Shown here: in pieces, positions 44,523-52,369 of the stretch
Layout of the letters: each line of letters starts with the position of its first letter
Numbering within the stretch: position 1 is the first letter of the stretch
Source: Terriglobia bacterium
Lineage (GTDB): Bacteria; Acidobacteriota; Terriglobia; Terriglobales; Acidobacteriaceae
Assembly: GCA_020073565.1 (NCBI GenBank)
Contig: JAIQEY010000006.1
Coordinates: 1 to 64,000 of the forward strand
Direction of reading: 5' to 3'
DNA length: 64,000 nt
Notes under the pieces: model-generated
Told to the model about the DNA's origin: nothing
What the model saw: the letters and a program-made list of their open reading frames with translations, nothing else
The model's database searches: none
Position numbers and translations under genes: made by a program

Positions 44523-44816
44523 ATGGAAGCTGTGGCCGCGCTAAAGAACCACCGGGAAGGTAAGCTCACCTTGCGGAGCTACAAGGTCGAGGTGGCGCCA
44601 CTCCCCAAGGTGGATTCAAAGTTCCTGCGGGAGACTCGAAAGAAGCTGCGCTGCTCGCGAGCGGTGTTCGCCCGCAAACTGCGGATCAACGAAAGAACGC
44701 TGGAAAAATGGGAACAGGGCCGTGCGAAACCGAATTTTCAGGCGGCCGCTCTCGTCCTTCTCGTCCGCAAGTACCCGGACACGCTGGCGCGTCTGGACGC
44801 ATTGGCCGCGCGCTAG
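44523..44816 (+). CDS. XRE-type HTH protein resembling a HigA/MqsA antitoxin, no toxin partner
   Basis: 97 aa. The C-terminal XRE HTH (about 30-80, RETRKKLRCSRAVFARKLRI, then NERTLEKWEQGRAKPN) matches antitoxins of the COG2944 group. Antitoxins of this group usually begin with a few residues such as RNIFxELM before the region where this ATG starts. In-frame codons for RNIFGEL do precede the ATG, but there is no ATG, GTG or TTG there. The true start may be non-canonical or the 5' end is damaged. Confidence 0.7.
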   Translation: MEAVAALKNHREGKLTLRSYKVEVAPLPKVDSKFLRETRKKLRCSRAVFARKLRINERTLEKWEQGRAKPNFQAAALVLLVRKYPDTLARLDALAAR

Positions 44817-44880
44817 CTCGGGCCATCCGCCATCGGGATCTGAAATCGAATCCGGGACGCATCCTCTGCCGTAGGTGCCT

Positions 44881-46056
44881 CTAGGGCTCGGAAATGTTGA
44901 ACTTCACATGCCGTAATGTCCAGTAGGACGCCATCAGGGTCGCGCGCGACGCGGCCCGCGACGCCGCCGTCTTCACCATCACGCTGAGCGTCTGGTTGTC
45001 GCCGACGGAGACCTTTGGGAGCACGCCCAGGCCGAACGAAAACCCTCCCCACGTGTTCGCTACCAGTCCTCCCACCGCCGCTGCTTGGCTGCTCGCGCCA
45101 TTCGCCAGGTCGCGCAACACCCACGCGTTCTGCGTCGTGATTCCGCACGCATTCGGCGCTCCCGGCGGAATCTTCACGTACCGTGCGAGTCCGAACTTGT
45201 AAGCAGTAGGTTCTGCTGTTGAACCGCCGGGGTAGAAGTTCGTGCTCCCGTTGATCGCCCCTTCATCGGCATCCCCCATCACTGGGGTAGGATCGAACGT
45301 GTCGATCAGAAATTCCAGCAGTACCGTTTCCGCCGCGGCGATCTCGGAATCGGGCACGGTCGTCGAAATTTGCGGCTTCTCCGTCGTCGTGCTCATGCGA
45401 TCAACAAATGTACCGTGGTAGTACGCTTCGAAATATTTGATGAACGTTTGGTCGAGCGGAGAGTGCGCATTGAGGATCTGAACCTGGCGGGGACTGAGTC
45501 CCGACGTGTCCGCCGGGTATCCGCTCAACGCCGCGGCGCCTGGCTTGAGTTGCAGGTCGAAGAGTTTGTCGGCGAAATCTTTCATTTCCCGGTGAGAAAG
45601 TTTGCTGGGACCCCGATGTTTCAAAATCGATTCTCGCTCCACGCCGACGGCCCGATCATTTGCCAGCACCGTGTGGTCGGTGATTTGTGCATCCAGTTGT
45701 GCCTCTCCGATGGCCGTCGTCAGAAAGTCGAAGAACGCAGCCGTGACCTTATGATCCTTCAGTCCCGGCGGCAACTTCGCTTGGACCAGACTTTTCGTCG
45801 TACTGTAGTAGCTCTCGAATGACGTTGTGGTCGGTGTTGGCGCGGAACTCGGAAGCACATAGTGCAGTTGCGAGCGCACTTCCAACCGTTCGCTGGTAAG
45901 GAAGCTGAATTGCTCCTTCGCGTCGCAAGGCGAGTTGGGCGGAGCCACGACCGGCTCAAACCGGCTCAGCGGCATGAGCGTGCAGCCACAGAGTATGGCA
46001 AGGGCGCTGATCATCAGTGTGCCGGCTAGGACGCAACCCCGAATGTCCCGGGCCAT
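44881..46056 (-). CDS. Large lipoprotein of unknown function
   Basis: 391 aa from ATG 46056 with GGAG upstream. The signal ends in a lipobox (SALAILCGC). The mature part is mixed alpha/beta, with no enzyme motif I recognise. The C-terminal third (about 300-391) is Gly/Ala-rich and beta-like. It stands alone on the minus strand just below the REP cluster. Confidence 0.65.
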   Translation of the reverse strand: MARDIRGCVLAGTLMISALAILCGCTLMPLSRFEPVVAPPNSPCDAKEQFSFLTSERLEVRSQLHYVLPSSAPTPTTTSFESYYSTTKSLVQAKLPPGLKDHKVTAAFFDFLTTAIGEAQLDAQITDHTVLANDRAVGVERESILKHRGPSKLSHREMKDFADKLFDLQLKPGAAALSGYPADTSGLSPRQVQILNAHSPLDQTFIKYFEAYYHGTFVDRMSTTTEKPQISTTVPDSEIAAAETVLLEFLIDTFDPTPVMGDADEGAINGSTNFYPGGSTAEPTAYKFGLARYVKIPPGAPNACGITTQNAWVLRDLANGASSQAAAVGGLVANTWGGFSFGLGVLPKVSVGDNQTLSVMVKTAASRAASRATLMASYWTLRHVKFNISEP

Positions 46057-46223
46057 GGGAACACTCCTGATCGCCGCGCTTCGGTTCTGGGATTGTCGAT
46101 TCCGGGATTGTTGCATTGGGCGCCTCCTCAGATTGGAACTGCCCTGGGTCCCTTGGAAAGTTGCCCCAACACTAGACCGGGTTCGGAAAAGCCGTCAAGC
46201 CGGCAACACCCGGTGGGAAACTC

Positions 46224-46281
46224 GGGGACAGACGGGACGTTTCCTTAAATAAAAGCGATAGACAACGTCCCGTCTGTCCCC
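46224..46281. repeat. 18-bp perfect inverted repeat with 22-nt spacer
   Basis: Arms GGGGACAGACGGGACGTT and its exact complement AACGTCCCGTCTGTCCCC. It is the first of the palindromic elements that fill the next 380 bp. Confidence 0.75.
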
Positions 46282-46311
46282 GGTTTGTCGTCCCCGGTTT
46301 GTCTCCCTCAG

Positions 46312-46603
46312 GGGCTGAAGCCCGCATGTTATTGACCTTGGGCGGCACGGCTGAAGCCGTGCCCTTCCACAAATCGCGGGAATTCCCTGACGCGTCCTTG
46401 CTGCGGAGACGAACGCAGGGGTCGCCATCGAACCACGTCGTGAGTTTTGTGTCGTCCCTCCGGGACTTTGCCTCTTCTCCTACATCTTTCCCACCGCTGA
46501 AGCGGTGGGCTAAGTTCGGTCGTCCCTCCGGGACTTGGACTTGATCTTGTGCTTACCCAGGGCTTACGCCCTGGGCTGAGTTATTTCGCCGCTCCGCGGC
46601 TGG
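46312..46603. repeat. Cluster of short REP-like palindromes
   Basis: Successive imperfect or perfect palindromes: GGGCTGAAGCCC (46312), GGCACGGCTGAAGCCGTGCC (46344), GTCCCTCCGGGAC twice (46454, 46522), CCCACCGCTGAAGCGGTGGG (46490), CCCAGGGCTTACGCCCTGGG (46556), and a CGCCG/CGGCG hairpin (46588). They abut the RAYT remnant. The whole stretch from 46057 to 46600 has no gene. Confidence 0.75.
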
Positions 46604-46902
46604 CGCCGGTGTGATTTCAACGTGTGGAGCGCGCGCAAGCAGATCGAGAAGCTGCGCTATGTGCACCGCAACCCGGGGCCCCGGGCAAGCCCGGTTTTGG
46701 CCTGCTGGGGTGGAAGCCGGTGAAGCGGGGATTGGTGGCGCGACCCGAGCAGTGGCCGTGGAGCAGTTTCCGGGCCTACTTCTACGGGGAGACGGGAGCG
46801 GTGCGTGTGACGTCCCAGGAGTGGGCGCTGGAAATCAAGCGTCGTCGGGTGGAGAGTTATGGCGAAGTCGAGAACCCACTCATTCGCAAAGTGCGCGAAT
46901 GA
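46601..46902 (+). pseudogene. Remnant of a REP-associated tyrosine transposase (RAYT, TnpA_REP)
   Basis: The reading frame from 46601 encodes WRRCDFNVWSARKQIEKL and RYVHRNP, and after a frame change VKRGLVARPEQWPWSSFRAY: the C-terminal part of the Y1 transposase. The N-terminal half with the HUH motif is missing. A 44-nt insertion at about 46676-46719, itself containing CCGGGCAAGCCCGG, sits between RNP and VKR and causes a frameshift. The end of the ORF (NPLIRKVRE) runs into the REP hairpin at 46875. Confidence 0.85.
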
Positions 46903-46907
46903 GTGGG
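46875..46907. repeat. REP-like hairpin, copy 1
   Basis: CCCACTCATTCGC / GCGAATGAGTGGG stem with a 7-nt loop. An almost identical hairpin occurs at 48514-48544. Confidence 0.8.
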
Positions 46908-46916
46908 GCACCCACA

Positions 46917-47627
46917 TCAAGCCCGCACGAGCTGAACCGCGTGCCAAACTTCCACCACGCTGGTGTTCGCGTACGCTGGGGCCCAGGCGCAGGCTGGGAC
47001 TGGCAGAGGCGGGTTATACCTTTCAATGCCAGGAGGACTCGGCAAGGTTGGGCTGGCGGCGCGATGGCCTGCCAACTTCGTATAGTCCATTACAAAGCGC
47101 CGCTGAATCGTGTAACTGAAGTTGTAAAGCACGGCTCGAAAGTTTTGCCCGACCGCCGCCGTATCACGGACCGCCAGCCAGGTGCGGAAGCTCAACTCAT
47201 ACTTCACTTCAATCAGGCGCGCATCACCGTGCCCGCACCCGCAATGCAGTATGGGGAAGCTATCCCTCGGCTGATCCATCATGTAAGGACGAGCAAGGAC
47301 CATACCTGGGTTCATCCCCACGACCGTAGGAGAATGGGCCGGATGGTCCCAGTACCACGGAGCAGCGGCCTGCACGCGGTCGCCGACCGGGGTGCGGCAG
47401 TTGACCTGTTTCTCGCAGCGGTGGTCTACGTGATTGTCGTAGATGCCCTTGACCTCGTTCCTCTGCAGGACCTGTATCCAACCGACGCGGAAGGTTCCCG
47501 GTTCATTTGTGATTTCGACCGTTGCCTGCGAGTCCCACTTCGCGAGACTGATCCGCAATTCGTGGTTGGTTTCGACTGGAGGCGACAGCGTCAAGGAAGG
47601 CCTGAATGGACGTAGTGTGAAAGCCAT
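46917..47627 (-). CDS. Protein of unknown function beside the REP zone
   Basis: 236 aa from ATG 47627 with GGGAG six bases upstream. Soluble, rich in aromatic residues and Arg (RISLAKWDSQATVEITN, then WIQVLQRNEVKGIYDNHVD, then YELSFRTWLAVRDTA, then AVLYNFSYTIQRRFVMDY). It looks like a real folded protein, but I recognise no family. The last about 35 residues are Pro/Ala-rich and may be a run-on created when a REP unit replaced the original 3' end. A CRP-like site lies 55 bp upstream. Confidence 0.6.
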   Translation of the reverse strand: MAFTLRPFRPSLTLSPPVETNHELRISLAKWDSQATVEITNEPGTFRVGWIQVLQRNEVKGIYDNHVDHRCEKQVNCRTPVGDRVQAAAPWYWDHPAHSPTVVGMNPGMVLARPYMMDQPRDSFPILHCGCGHGDARLIEVKYELSFRTWLAVRDTAAVGQNFRAVLYNFSYTIQRRFVMDYTKLAGHRAASPTLPSPPGIERYNPPLPVPACAWAPAYANTSVVEVWHAVQLVRA

Positions 47628-47681
47628 AGGAGGCTCCCTTCCAATGCCTGATCAGTTATAGCCACAAAAGCCAAGTTTGGA

Positions 47682-47697
47682 TGTGATGAAGGTCACT
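47682..47697. promoter_or_regulatory. CRP/FNR-type palindrome
   Basis: TGTGATGAAGGTCACT matches TGTGA-N6-TCACA at nine of ten positions, 55 bp upstream of the 47627 start. Confidence 0.4.
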
Positions 47698-47764
47698 CGG
47701 AGAAAGTCAGAAGTCAGATTGCAGAAGTGAACCCACCGCATCATGATCCCGGAAAAAACGGGCG

Positions 47765-48496
47765 CTACGGTTTCTGCGTCGGGCGCAACACTATCTCACT
47801 GGCGAACGACTGCGGCGCCTGGGTCACGATCATGGCGACCGCATGCGCGACATCGGATGGCTGTAGCATTCTCTCCGTGTTCATCCCAGCGTGCGGACTG
47901 AACTCTGTATGGGTGGATCCGGGGCAGATCACCGACACGCGAATGTTGCTGCCCCGCAGTTCCTCCGCTACCGAATAGCTCAACCCGTTCAGCCCCCACT
48001 TCGAGGCCGCATACGCCGCTCCGTTCGGCAGGGGATTCTTGCCGACGATCGACGAGATGTTGATGATGTGACCACCCTGACTGCGCATCATCAACGGGAC
48101 AAGACTGCGCATGCAGTAGTACACGCCGCGCAGGTTGGTATTGAGAACCTGGTCCCAGACGTCGGGTGCAAGCATGTGGAGCGGGCCACCAGCGCCGCCA
48201 ATGCCGGCGTTGTTGACCAGGATGTGGACCTTGGAAAACGTGCGGTCTACGCGATCGGCTAGGGCTTCGACGGAGTGCAAATTGGTCACGTCACATTCGA
48301 TCACCGAACTCTGGCCGCCCCGCTTCTGGATGGTTTCGGCGGTGGCTTCTAGACTTGGGCGCGAGCGTCCACACAACACCACGCGGGCGCCGAGGTTGGC
48401 CAGACTGGCTGCAATGGCGGCGCCGATGCCGCGTCCGGATCCGGTGACTACGGCAACCTGCCCCGTCAGGGCTGCGTTTGATGCAGTTTGGGTCAA
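47765..48496 (-). CDS. Short-chain dehydrogenase/reductase
   Basis: 243 aa from a TTG at 48496 with GGGAG seven bases upstream. A GTG at 48517 lies inside the REP hairpin and is less likely. Classical SDR: TGSGRGIG (NAD(P) glycine motif), NNAG, the catalytic Ser in NISSIVG, and YAASK with Tyr and Lys. R after the second strand (CGRSR) suggests NADP. The C-terminal TEFSPHAGM loop covers the substrate site. Substrate unknown. Confidence 0.92.
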   Translation of the reverse strand: MTQTASNAALTGQVAVVTGSGRGIGAAIAASLANLGARVVLCGRSRPSLEATAETIQKRGGQSSVIECDVTNLHSVEALADRVDRTFSKVHILVNNAGIGGAGGPLHMLAPDVWDQVLNTNLRGVYYCMRSLVPLMMRSQGGHIINISSIVGKNPLPNGAAYAASKWGLNGLSYSVAEELRGSNIRVSVICPGSTHTEFSPHAGMNTERMLQPSDVAHAVAMIVTQAPQSFASEIVLRPTQKP

Positions 48497-48513
48497 AACC
48501 AGTCTCCCGCCGT

Positions 48514-48544
48514 CCACTCATTCGCACAGAACGCGAATGAGTGG
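48514..48544. repeat. REP-like hairpin, copy 2
   Basis: CCACTCATTCGC / GCGAATGAGTGG stem, 7-nt loop, followed by GGGCCCC, like the copy at 46875. It lies just upstream of the SDR gene's coding start. Confidence 0.8.
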
Positions 48545-48644
48545 GGCCCCGTCGTTCTATTGTGCATCACTCTGGCCGGAAATCCACCCTGGTTCGGTCC
48601 CTCCCGCATCTGAACAGTCAGGAGGGGAAAAGCAAGCAACTGGC

Positions 48645-48673
48645 TTGCCTTAGGGAGACTACATCCTTATAAT
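48645..48673 (+). promoter_or_regulatory. Promoter of the secreted TPR protein gene
   Basis: TTGCCT (-35, four of six), 17-bp spacer, TATAAT (-10, perfect), giving a leader of about 165 nt. The 48545-48845 interval holds no gene. Confidence 0.55.
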
Positions 48674-48845
48674 CCGCTCACCGGAATAATCTTAAGCCGC
48701 CGATCCTCTCCCAGGCGGCCCAGGAAATTGCGGGTCCGTTCCCATGGACGGATTGGTTCATGGTGCAAGCCCGGCACGAGGCTTGGGTGTGATCCGGGCA
48801 GGATGTCGATTTCCAGTTTCCCTGAAGACTTAAGGAGCCACAGGA

Positions 48846-50168
48846 ATGAAGAAGATTCTTCTTGCGATGTTGCTGGTCGCGGCCGCTACCGCCATCGCCC
48901 AAACCGCTTCTGCTCCGGCCCAGCCGCAGCAGCCTGCCGCGCCGGGGCAAGCCCCAGCTGCCCCGCAGAAAAAAGAGATCAAGGATCCCGCCGAATACAA
49001 CGCCTATATGGGTGCGCAAGGGCAGCAGGATCCGGCCGCCATGATCAGCGGTTTCGAAGCCTTCCTTACCCAGTACCCCAACAGCGTGATGAAAGAAGAT
49101 GCGCTCGACCAATTGTTGAGCGCCTACACCAAGACCAACAATCAGGTGAAGGTGTTGGAGACCGCGCAGCGCCTGCTGCAAGCGAACGCGTGCAATGTGC
49201 GAGCCCTGGCCGTGATTGCCTTCACCAAGCGAGCGCAGGCAGAGGCAGGCCAGAATGCGGCGCAGAACTTGACCGAAGCCGGGCAGGCGGGCGAGAAGGG
49301 TCTGCAGTGTCTTCAGACTGCACCTCCGCCCGACGGTATGAAGCCTGAGGACTACGCCAAGCTCAAGACGCAGACCTCCGTCATCTTCAACGGCGCGGCC
49401 GGCATCAACGCTCTTCAGAGTAAGGACTATGCCAAGGCGCAGCAGTTCCTGCGCGCGTCGGTCGAAGGCGACCCGGCCAATCTGCGGGATGTCTACCCCC
49501 TGGCACTGGCGTACCTGACGCCCGGGCCAACTGAAAAAGACGTGGACGGTCTGTTCTTCGGTGCTCGTGCCGCCAACCTGGCACAGGGTCCCGGCAAGGA
49601 CCAGATCTCGAAGTTCGTTAAGAGCAAGTACACCAAGTACCACGGCAGCGACGAAGGCTTTAGCGACCTGCTGACCCAGACCGCGACCGCCACCCTTCCG
49701 CCGGCTGGTTTCACCATCAAGCAATATGTACCGCCAACTCCTGCCGAGCAGGCTGCGGATCTCGTGAAGACCAAGAAGATTCAGGAAATGAGCTTCGCGG
49801 AATGGCAACTGATCCTCTCCGAAGGTACGCCTGAGGACGTTGACAAGGTGTGGAGCACGCTGAAGGGAAAGCCTCTGCAGATGGTGGCGCACATCATCAG
49901 CATCGAATCTTCGAGCCACCTGATGCTGGCGGGCAGCTCCGATGACATCGATGCCAAGCGGGCGGACATTGACCTCACCATGAGCGCCGCTATTCCAGCC
50001 CGGCAGATGCCGAAAGCCGATACCGACTTTCAATTTGAGGGGTCGCCCGTCTCGTACGTGCCCAAGCCGTTCGTCATGACGATGAACGACGGCGGCATGA
50101 TAGTGAAGTCGGCGCCGAAGGCGCCCGCGAAGAAGCCCGCGGCCCGCAAGAAGCCGGCGGCGCACTGA
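48846..50168 (+). CDS. Secreted TPR-like protein with Lys/Ala-rich tail
   Basis: 440 aa. Signal peptide of about 18 residues, an Ala/Pro/Gln-rich linker (20-42), then helical repeat units (about 45-260; AMISGFEAFLTQYPNSVMKEDALDQLL is split over two helices) as in TPR proteins. A beta-like domain (about 330-415) is followed by a tail AKKPAARKKPAAH resembling histone H1-type basic tails. It is monocistronic with promoter and terminator. Function unknown; the tail could bind anionic polymers. Confidence 0.75.
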   Translation: MKKILLAMLLVAAATAIAQTASAPAQPQQPAAPGQAPAAPQKKEIKDPAEYNAYMGAQGQQDPAAMISGFEAFLTQYPNSVMKEDALDQLLSAYTKTNNQVKVLETAQRLLQANACNVRALAVIAFTKRAQAEAGQNAAQNLTEAGQAGEKGLQCLQTAPPPDGMKPEDYAKLKTQTSVIFNGAAGINALQSKDYAKAQQFLRASVEGDPANLRDVYPLALAYLTPGPTEKDVDGLFFGARAANLAQGPGKDQISKFVKSKYTKYHGSDEGFSDLLTQTATATLPPAGFTIKQYVPPTPAEQAADLVKTKKIQEMSFAEWQLILSEGTPEDVDKVWSTLKGKPLQMVAHIISIESSSHLMLAGSSDDIDAKRADIDLTMSAAIPARQMPKADTDFQFEGSPVSYVPKPFVMTMNDGGMIVKSAPKAPAKKPAARKKPAAH

Positions 50169-50202
50169 GCAGGCTGGTCGTTCCTCTCCCGAGGCAGGAA
50201 TA

Positions 50203-50232
50203 AAAAGGCGGTCCCAAACGGGACCGCCTTTT
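50203..50232. terminator. Strong bidirectional terminator
   Basis: AAAAGGCGGTCCC / GGGACCGCCTTTT (13-bp stem, AAAC loop) between the TPR gene (plus) and the Fis-type gene (minus); T-runs on both strands. Confidence 0.85.
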
Positions 50233-50256
50233 CTTTGCTAACCAGTTTGCTCCGGT

Positions 50257-50535
50257 CTAACGGGCCTGTTTCCGCTCCATCGCGACCGGATGTGCGCTAC
50301 GCGGCGGACGCTTGGTGCCGGCGCGCATTGGCCGCACGTCGATCTTGAGTTCCTGCATAGTGCGGCTGAGCGTGTTGCGGTGCATGCCCAATTCACGCGC
50401 GGCCTTGCACTGGTTGCCCCGGTTTTCCTCGAGTACCGTGAGGATGAACCGCTTCTTGAATTCTCGGACCGCTTCAGAGTAGAGAATATTGCTTTTGTAC
50501 ATCTGCAGAATTAGTGCTTCCAGCTGATCTCTCAC
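50257..50535 (-). CDS. Fis-type small DNA-binding protein
   Basis: 92 aa from a GTG at 50535 with GAGG seven bases upstream; a TTG at 50565 is possible. The Fis HTH_8 core (AVREFKKRFILTVLEENRGN, then QCKAARELGMHRNTLSR, then MQELKI) is complete, and the tail is basic. Such stand-alone Fis-like proteins act as nucleoid or global regulators. It precedes cvpA and purC in the opposite transcription order (all minus, spaced 20-50 bp), so a shared operon running purC, cvpA, fis is possible. Confidence 0.88.
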   Translation of the reverse strand: MRDQLEALILQMYKSNILYSEAVREFKKRFILTVLEENRGNQCKAARELGMHRNTLSRTMQELKIDVRPMRAGTKRPPRSAHPVAMERKQAR

Positions 50536-50585
50536 CGTGTCGCCTCGATCTCGCACCTGAGTCAATCATGAACCTACAAATAAAT

Positions 50586-51134
50586 CTATTTGGACGGCCG
50601 GGCGGGCTGCGGCTCCGCGGCCGCATGTACCTTCCGCAGGTAGTCCAATCCCTGGTAGAAACGGTTGCGCAGTTCTGACGGTGCGAGCCAGACGGCAGCT
50701 CTTCCGCCTACCAGGAAATACGGAGCCAACTCGGATCCCGCCAGCCATTTAGAGGCGGGCGCAAAGGCCGCCATGGCGGTCAGCACTACTGCCACCACCA
50801 GGACGCCTCTCAGCATGCCGAGGACTCCGCCCAGAATCCGGTCGATCGTCGTGAGGCCGGCTTCCTTCATCATCCAGCGCGCGATCCGGCCCGCCACACT
50901 GGCCAAAATCAGAACCGCGAAAAAGATGACAAGAAAACCGGCGATCTCGCCAATCCATACTGACTTCAAATGGGGCGCGAACCACTCCGCCAAGCGGTGA
51001 TACTGCCAGGCGGCCAACAGATATCCCACCACCAAACCAGCCAGCTTGAAGGCTTCCCGAAAGAAGCCTTGGAAGGCAGCCGCGGTGGTCGAGAATATCA
51101 GGAAGGCAAGGATGATCCAGTCCGCTACGCCCAT
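50586..51134 (-). CDS. cvpA: CvpA family membrane protein
   Basis: 182 aa. Four hydrophobic segments (about 4-30, 30-46, 60-82 and 98-120). It begins WIILAFLIFSTTAAAFQGFFREAFKLAGLV in two helices, and GLTTIDRILGGVLGMLRGVLVV is the CvpA-typical GxxDRxxGxxxG stretch. The C-terminus is cytoplasmic and ends PARPSK. In proteobacteria cvpA lies near purF; here it lies 25 bp after purC. Confidence 0.88.
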   Translation of the reverse strand: MGVADWIILAFLIFSTTAAAFQGFFREAFKLAGLVVGYLLAAWQYHRLAEWFAPHLKSVWIGEIAGFLVIFFAVLILASVAGRIARWMMKEAGLTTIDRILGGVLGMLRGVLVVAVVLTAMAAFAPASKWLAGSELAPYFLVGGRAAVWLAPSELRNRFYQGLDYLRKVHAAAEPQPARPSK

Positions 51135-51159
51135 GACTCCATCACCAAGCGCACGATGG

Positions 51160-52071
51160 CTAGATCTCCAACTCGCGTCCCGTTAACTGCCGATACGCCT
51201 CGAGATACTTTTCACTGGTCCGCGACGCCACCTCTGGGGGAAGGGCAGGCGCTGGGGGTTGCTTGTTCCAGCGGATTTCTTCGAGGTAGTCCCTTACATA
51301 CTGCTTGTCGTACGAGTGCTGCGCTTTGCCCGGTTGATAGGTGTCGGCCGGCCAAAAGCGCGACGAATCTGGGGTTAAGACTTCATCGGCCAAGGTAATG
51401 CCCTGGGCGGTTTGTCCAAATTCAAACTTGGTGTCAGCGATGATAATGCCGCGTTGCCGCGCGTAGTCAGCGGCTTTCTTATAGATACGCAAAGTCAGGT
51501 CACGAAGCTGGCGACTCAAGGCCGGATCGACCAGTTTGCACATCTCCTCGAACGAAATGTTGATGTCGTGCCCGGTGGTGGCCTTCGTGGCCGGAGTGAA
51601 GATGGGCTCGGGCAGTTGGTCCGATTCCTTCAGCCCCGCCGGCAACTGGATGCCGCAGACCGTCCCCTTTGCCTTGTACTCCTTCCATCCCGAACCGGAG
51701 AGATAGCCGCGCGCGACGCATTCCACCGGGAACATTTCGGCCCGCTTCACCAGCATGGAGCGGCCGCGAAGTTCGTCGGCGTATTTGCGGATCGCGGCTG
51801 GATACAGGTCGACATCGGCCGTCACCAGGTGGTTCGGAACAATGTCTTTCAAAAAGTCGAACCAGAAGAGCGAGATCTGGGTCAGAACGCGTCCTTTGTG
51901 CGGAATGCCGGTAGCCAGAACATAATCGAACGCGGAAATGCGGTCGGTGGCCACGAACAGCAGGTGGTCACTGTCAAGAGCGTAGACGTCCCGGACCTTG
52001 CCACTGGTGTGTAGATCTAAATCGGAATAGTCGGTGCGCAGCAGAACGGGATCGAGTGCTTGGGGGCTCAT
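51160..52071 (-). CDS. purC: Phosphoribosylaminoimidazole-succinocarboxamide synthase
   Basis: 303 aa from ATG 52071. Long-form SAICAR synthase: LHTSGKVRDVYALD at the ATP site, ISAFDYVLATGIPHKG, VECVARGYLSGSGWKEY, and GIIIADTKFEFG with ADEVLTPDSSRFWPAD. It joins CAIR and Asp in purine synthesis. A near-consensus promoter (52104-52131) precedes it. It heads the minus-strand run purC-cvpA-fis. Confidence 0.97.
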   Translation of the reverse strand: MSPQALDPVLLRTDYSDLDLHTSGKVRDVYALDSDHLLFVATDRISAFDYVLATGIPHKGRVLTQISLFWFDFLKDIVPNHLVTADVDLYPAAIRKYADELRGRSMLVKRAEMFPVECVARGYLSGSGWKEYKAKGTVCGIQLPAGLKESDQLPEPIFTPATKATTGHDINISFEEMCKLVDPALSRQLRDLTLRIYKKAADYARQRGIIIADTKFEFGQTAQGITLADEVLTPDSSRFWPADTYQPGKAQHSYDKQYVRDYLEEIRWNKQPPAPALPPEVASRTSEKYLEAYRQLTGRELEI

Positions 52072-52103
52072 GGTTGAAATTCTACCGGTTAAAAACTCCG
52101 CGT

Positions 52104-52131
52104 ATTCTAGCTGGCGCCAAAAATTTGTCAA
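52104..52131 (-). promoter_or_regulatory. purC promoter
   Basis: On the minus strand TTGACA (-35, perfect) at 52131-52126, 16-bp spacer, TAGAAT (-10, five of six) at 52109-52104, ending 32 bp before the purC ATG. Confidence 0.6.
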
Positions 52132-52369
52132 CGCTTTCGTTAGGCGCATCCATTTACTTCACGTGGAGTAACACGGAAAAGAGTTGACACTTTGCGCATC
52201 AACAAAATGCCTTGTCTGGCGCGGCTTTTCGCGAGTCGTGAATGTGGAAAAACTGAGGAAGGCTTTGGAAAAAAGGACTGCGGTTTTTTGCGGATCAAAA
52301 GCAAAAGATGTTCCGTCCGTCAAGGACGTAGCTCACACAGGTATGAATCGATGCCGAACCTCGCCGCGC

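Noticed and set aside
48678-50165. 495-aa minus-strand ORF opposite the TPR protein
   Set aside because: Leu/Arg/His-rich shadow; the plus gene has promoter, signal peptide and terminator.
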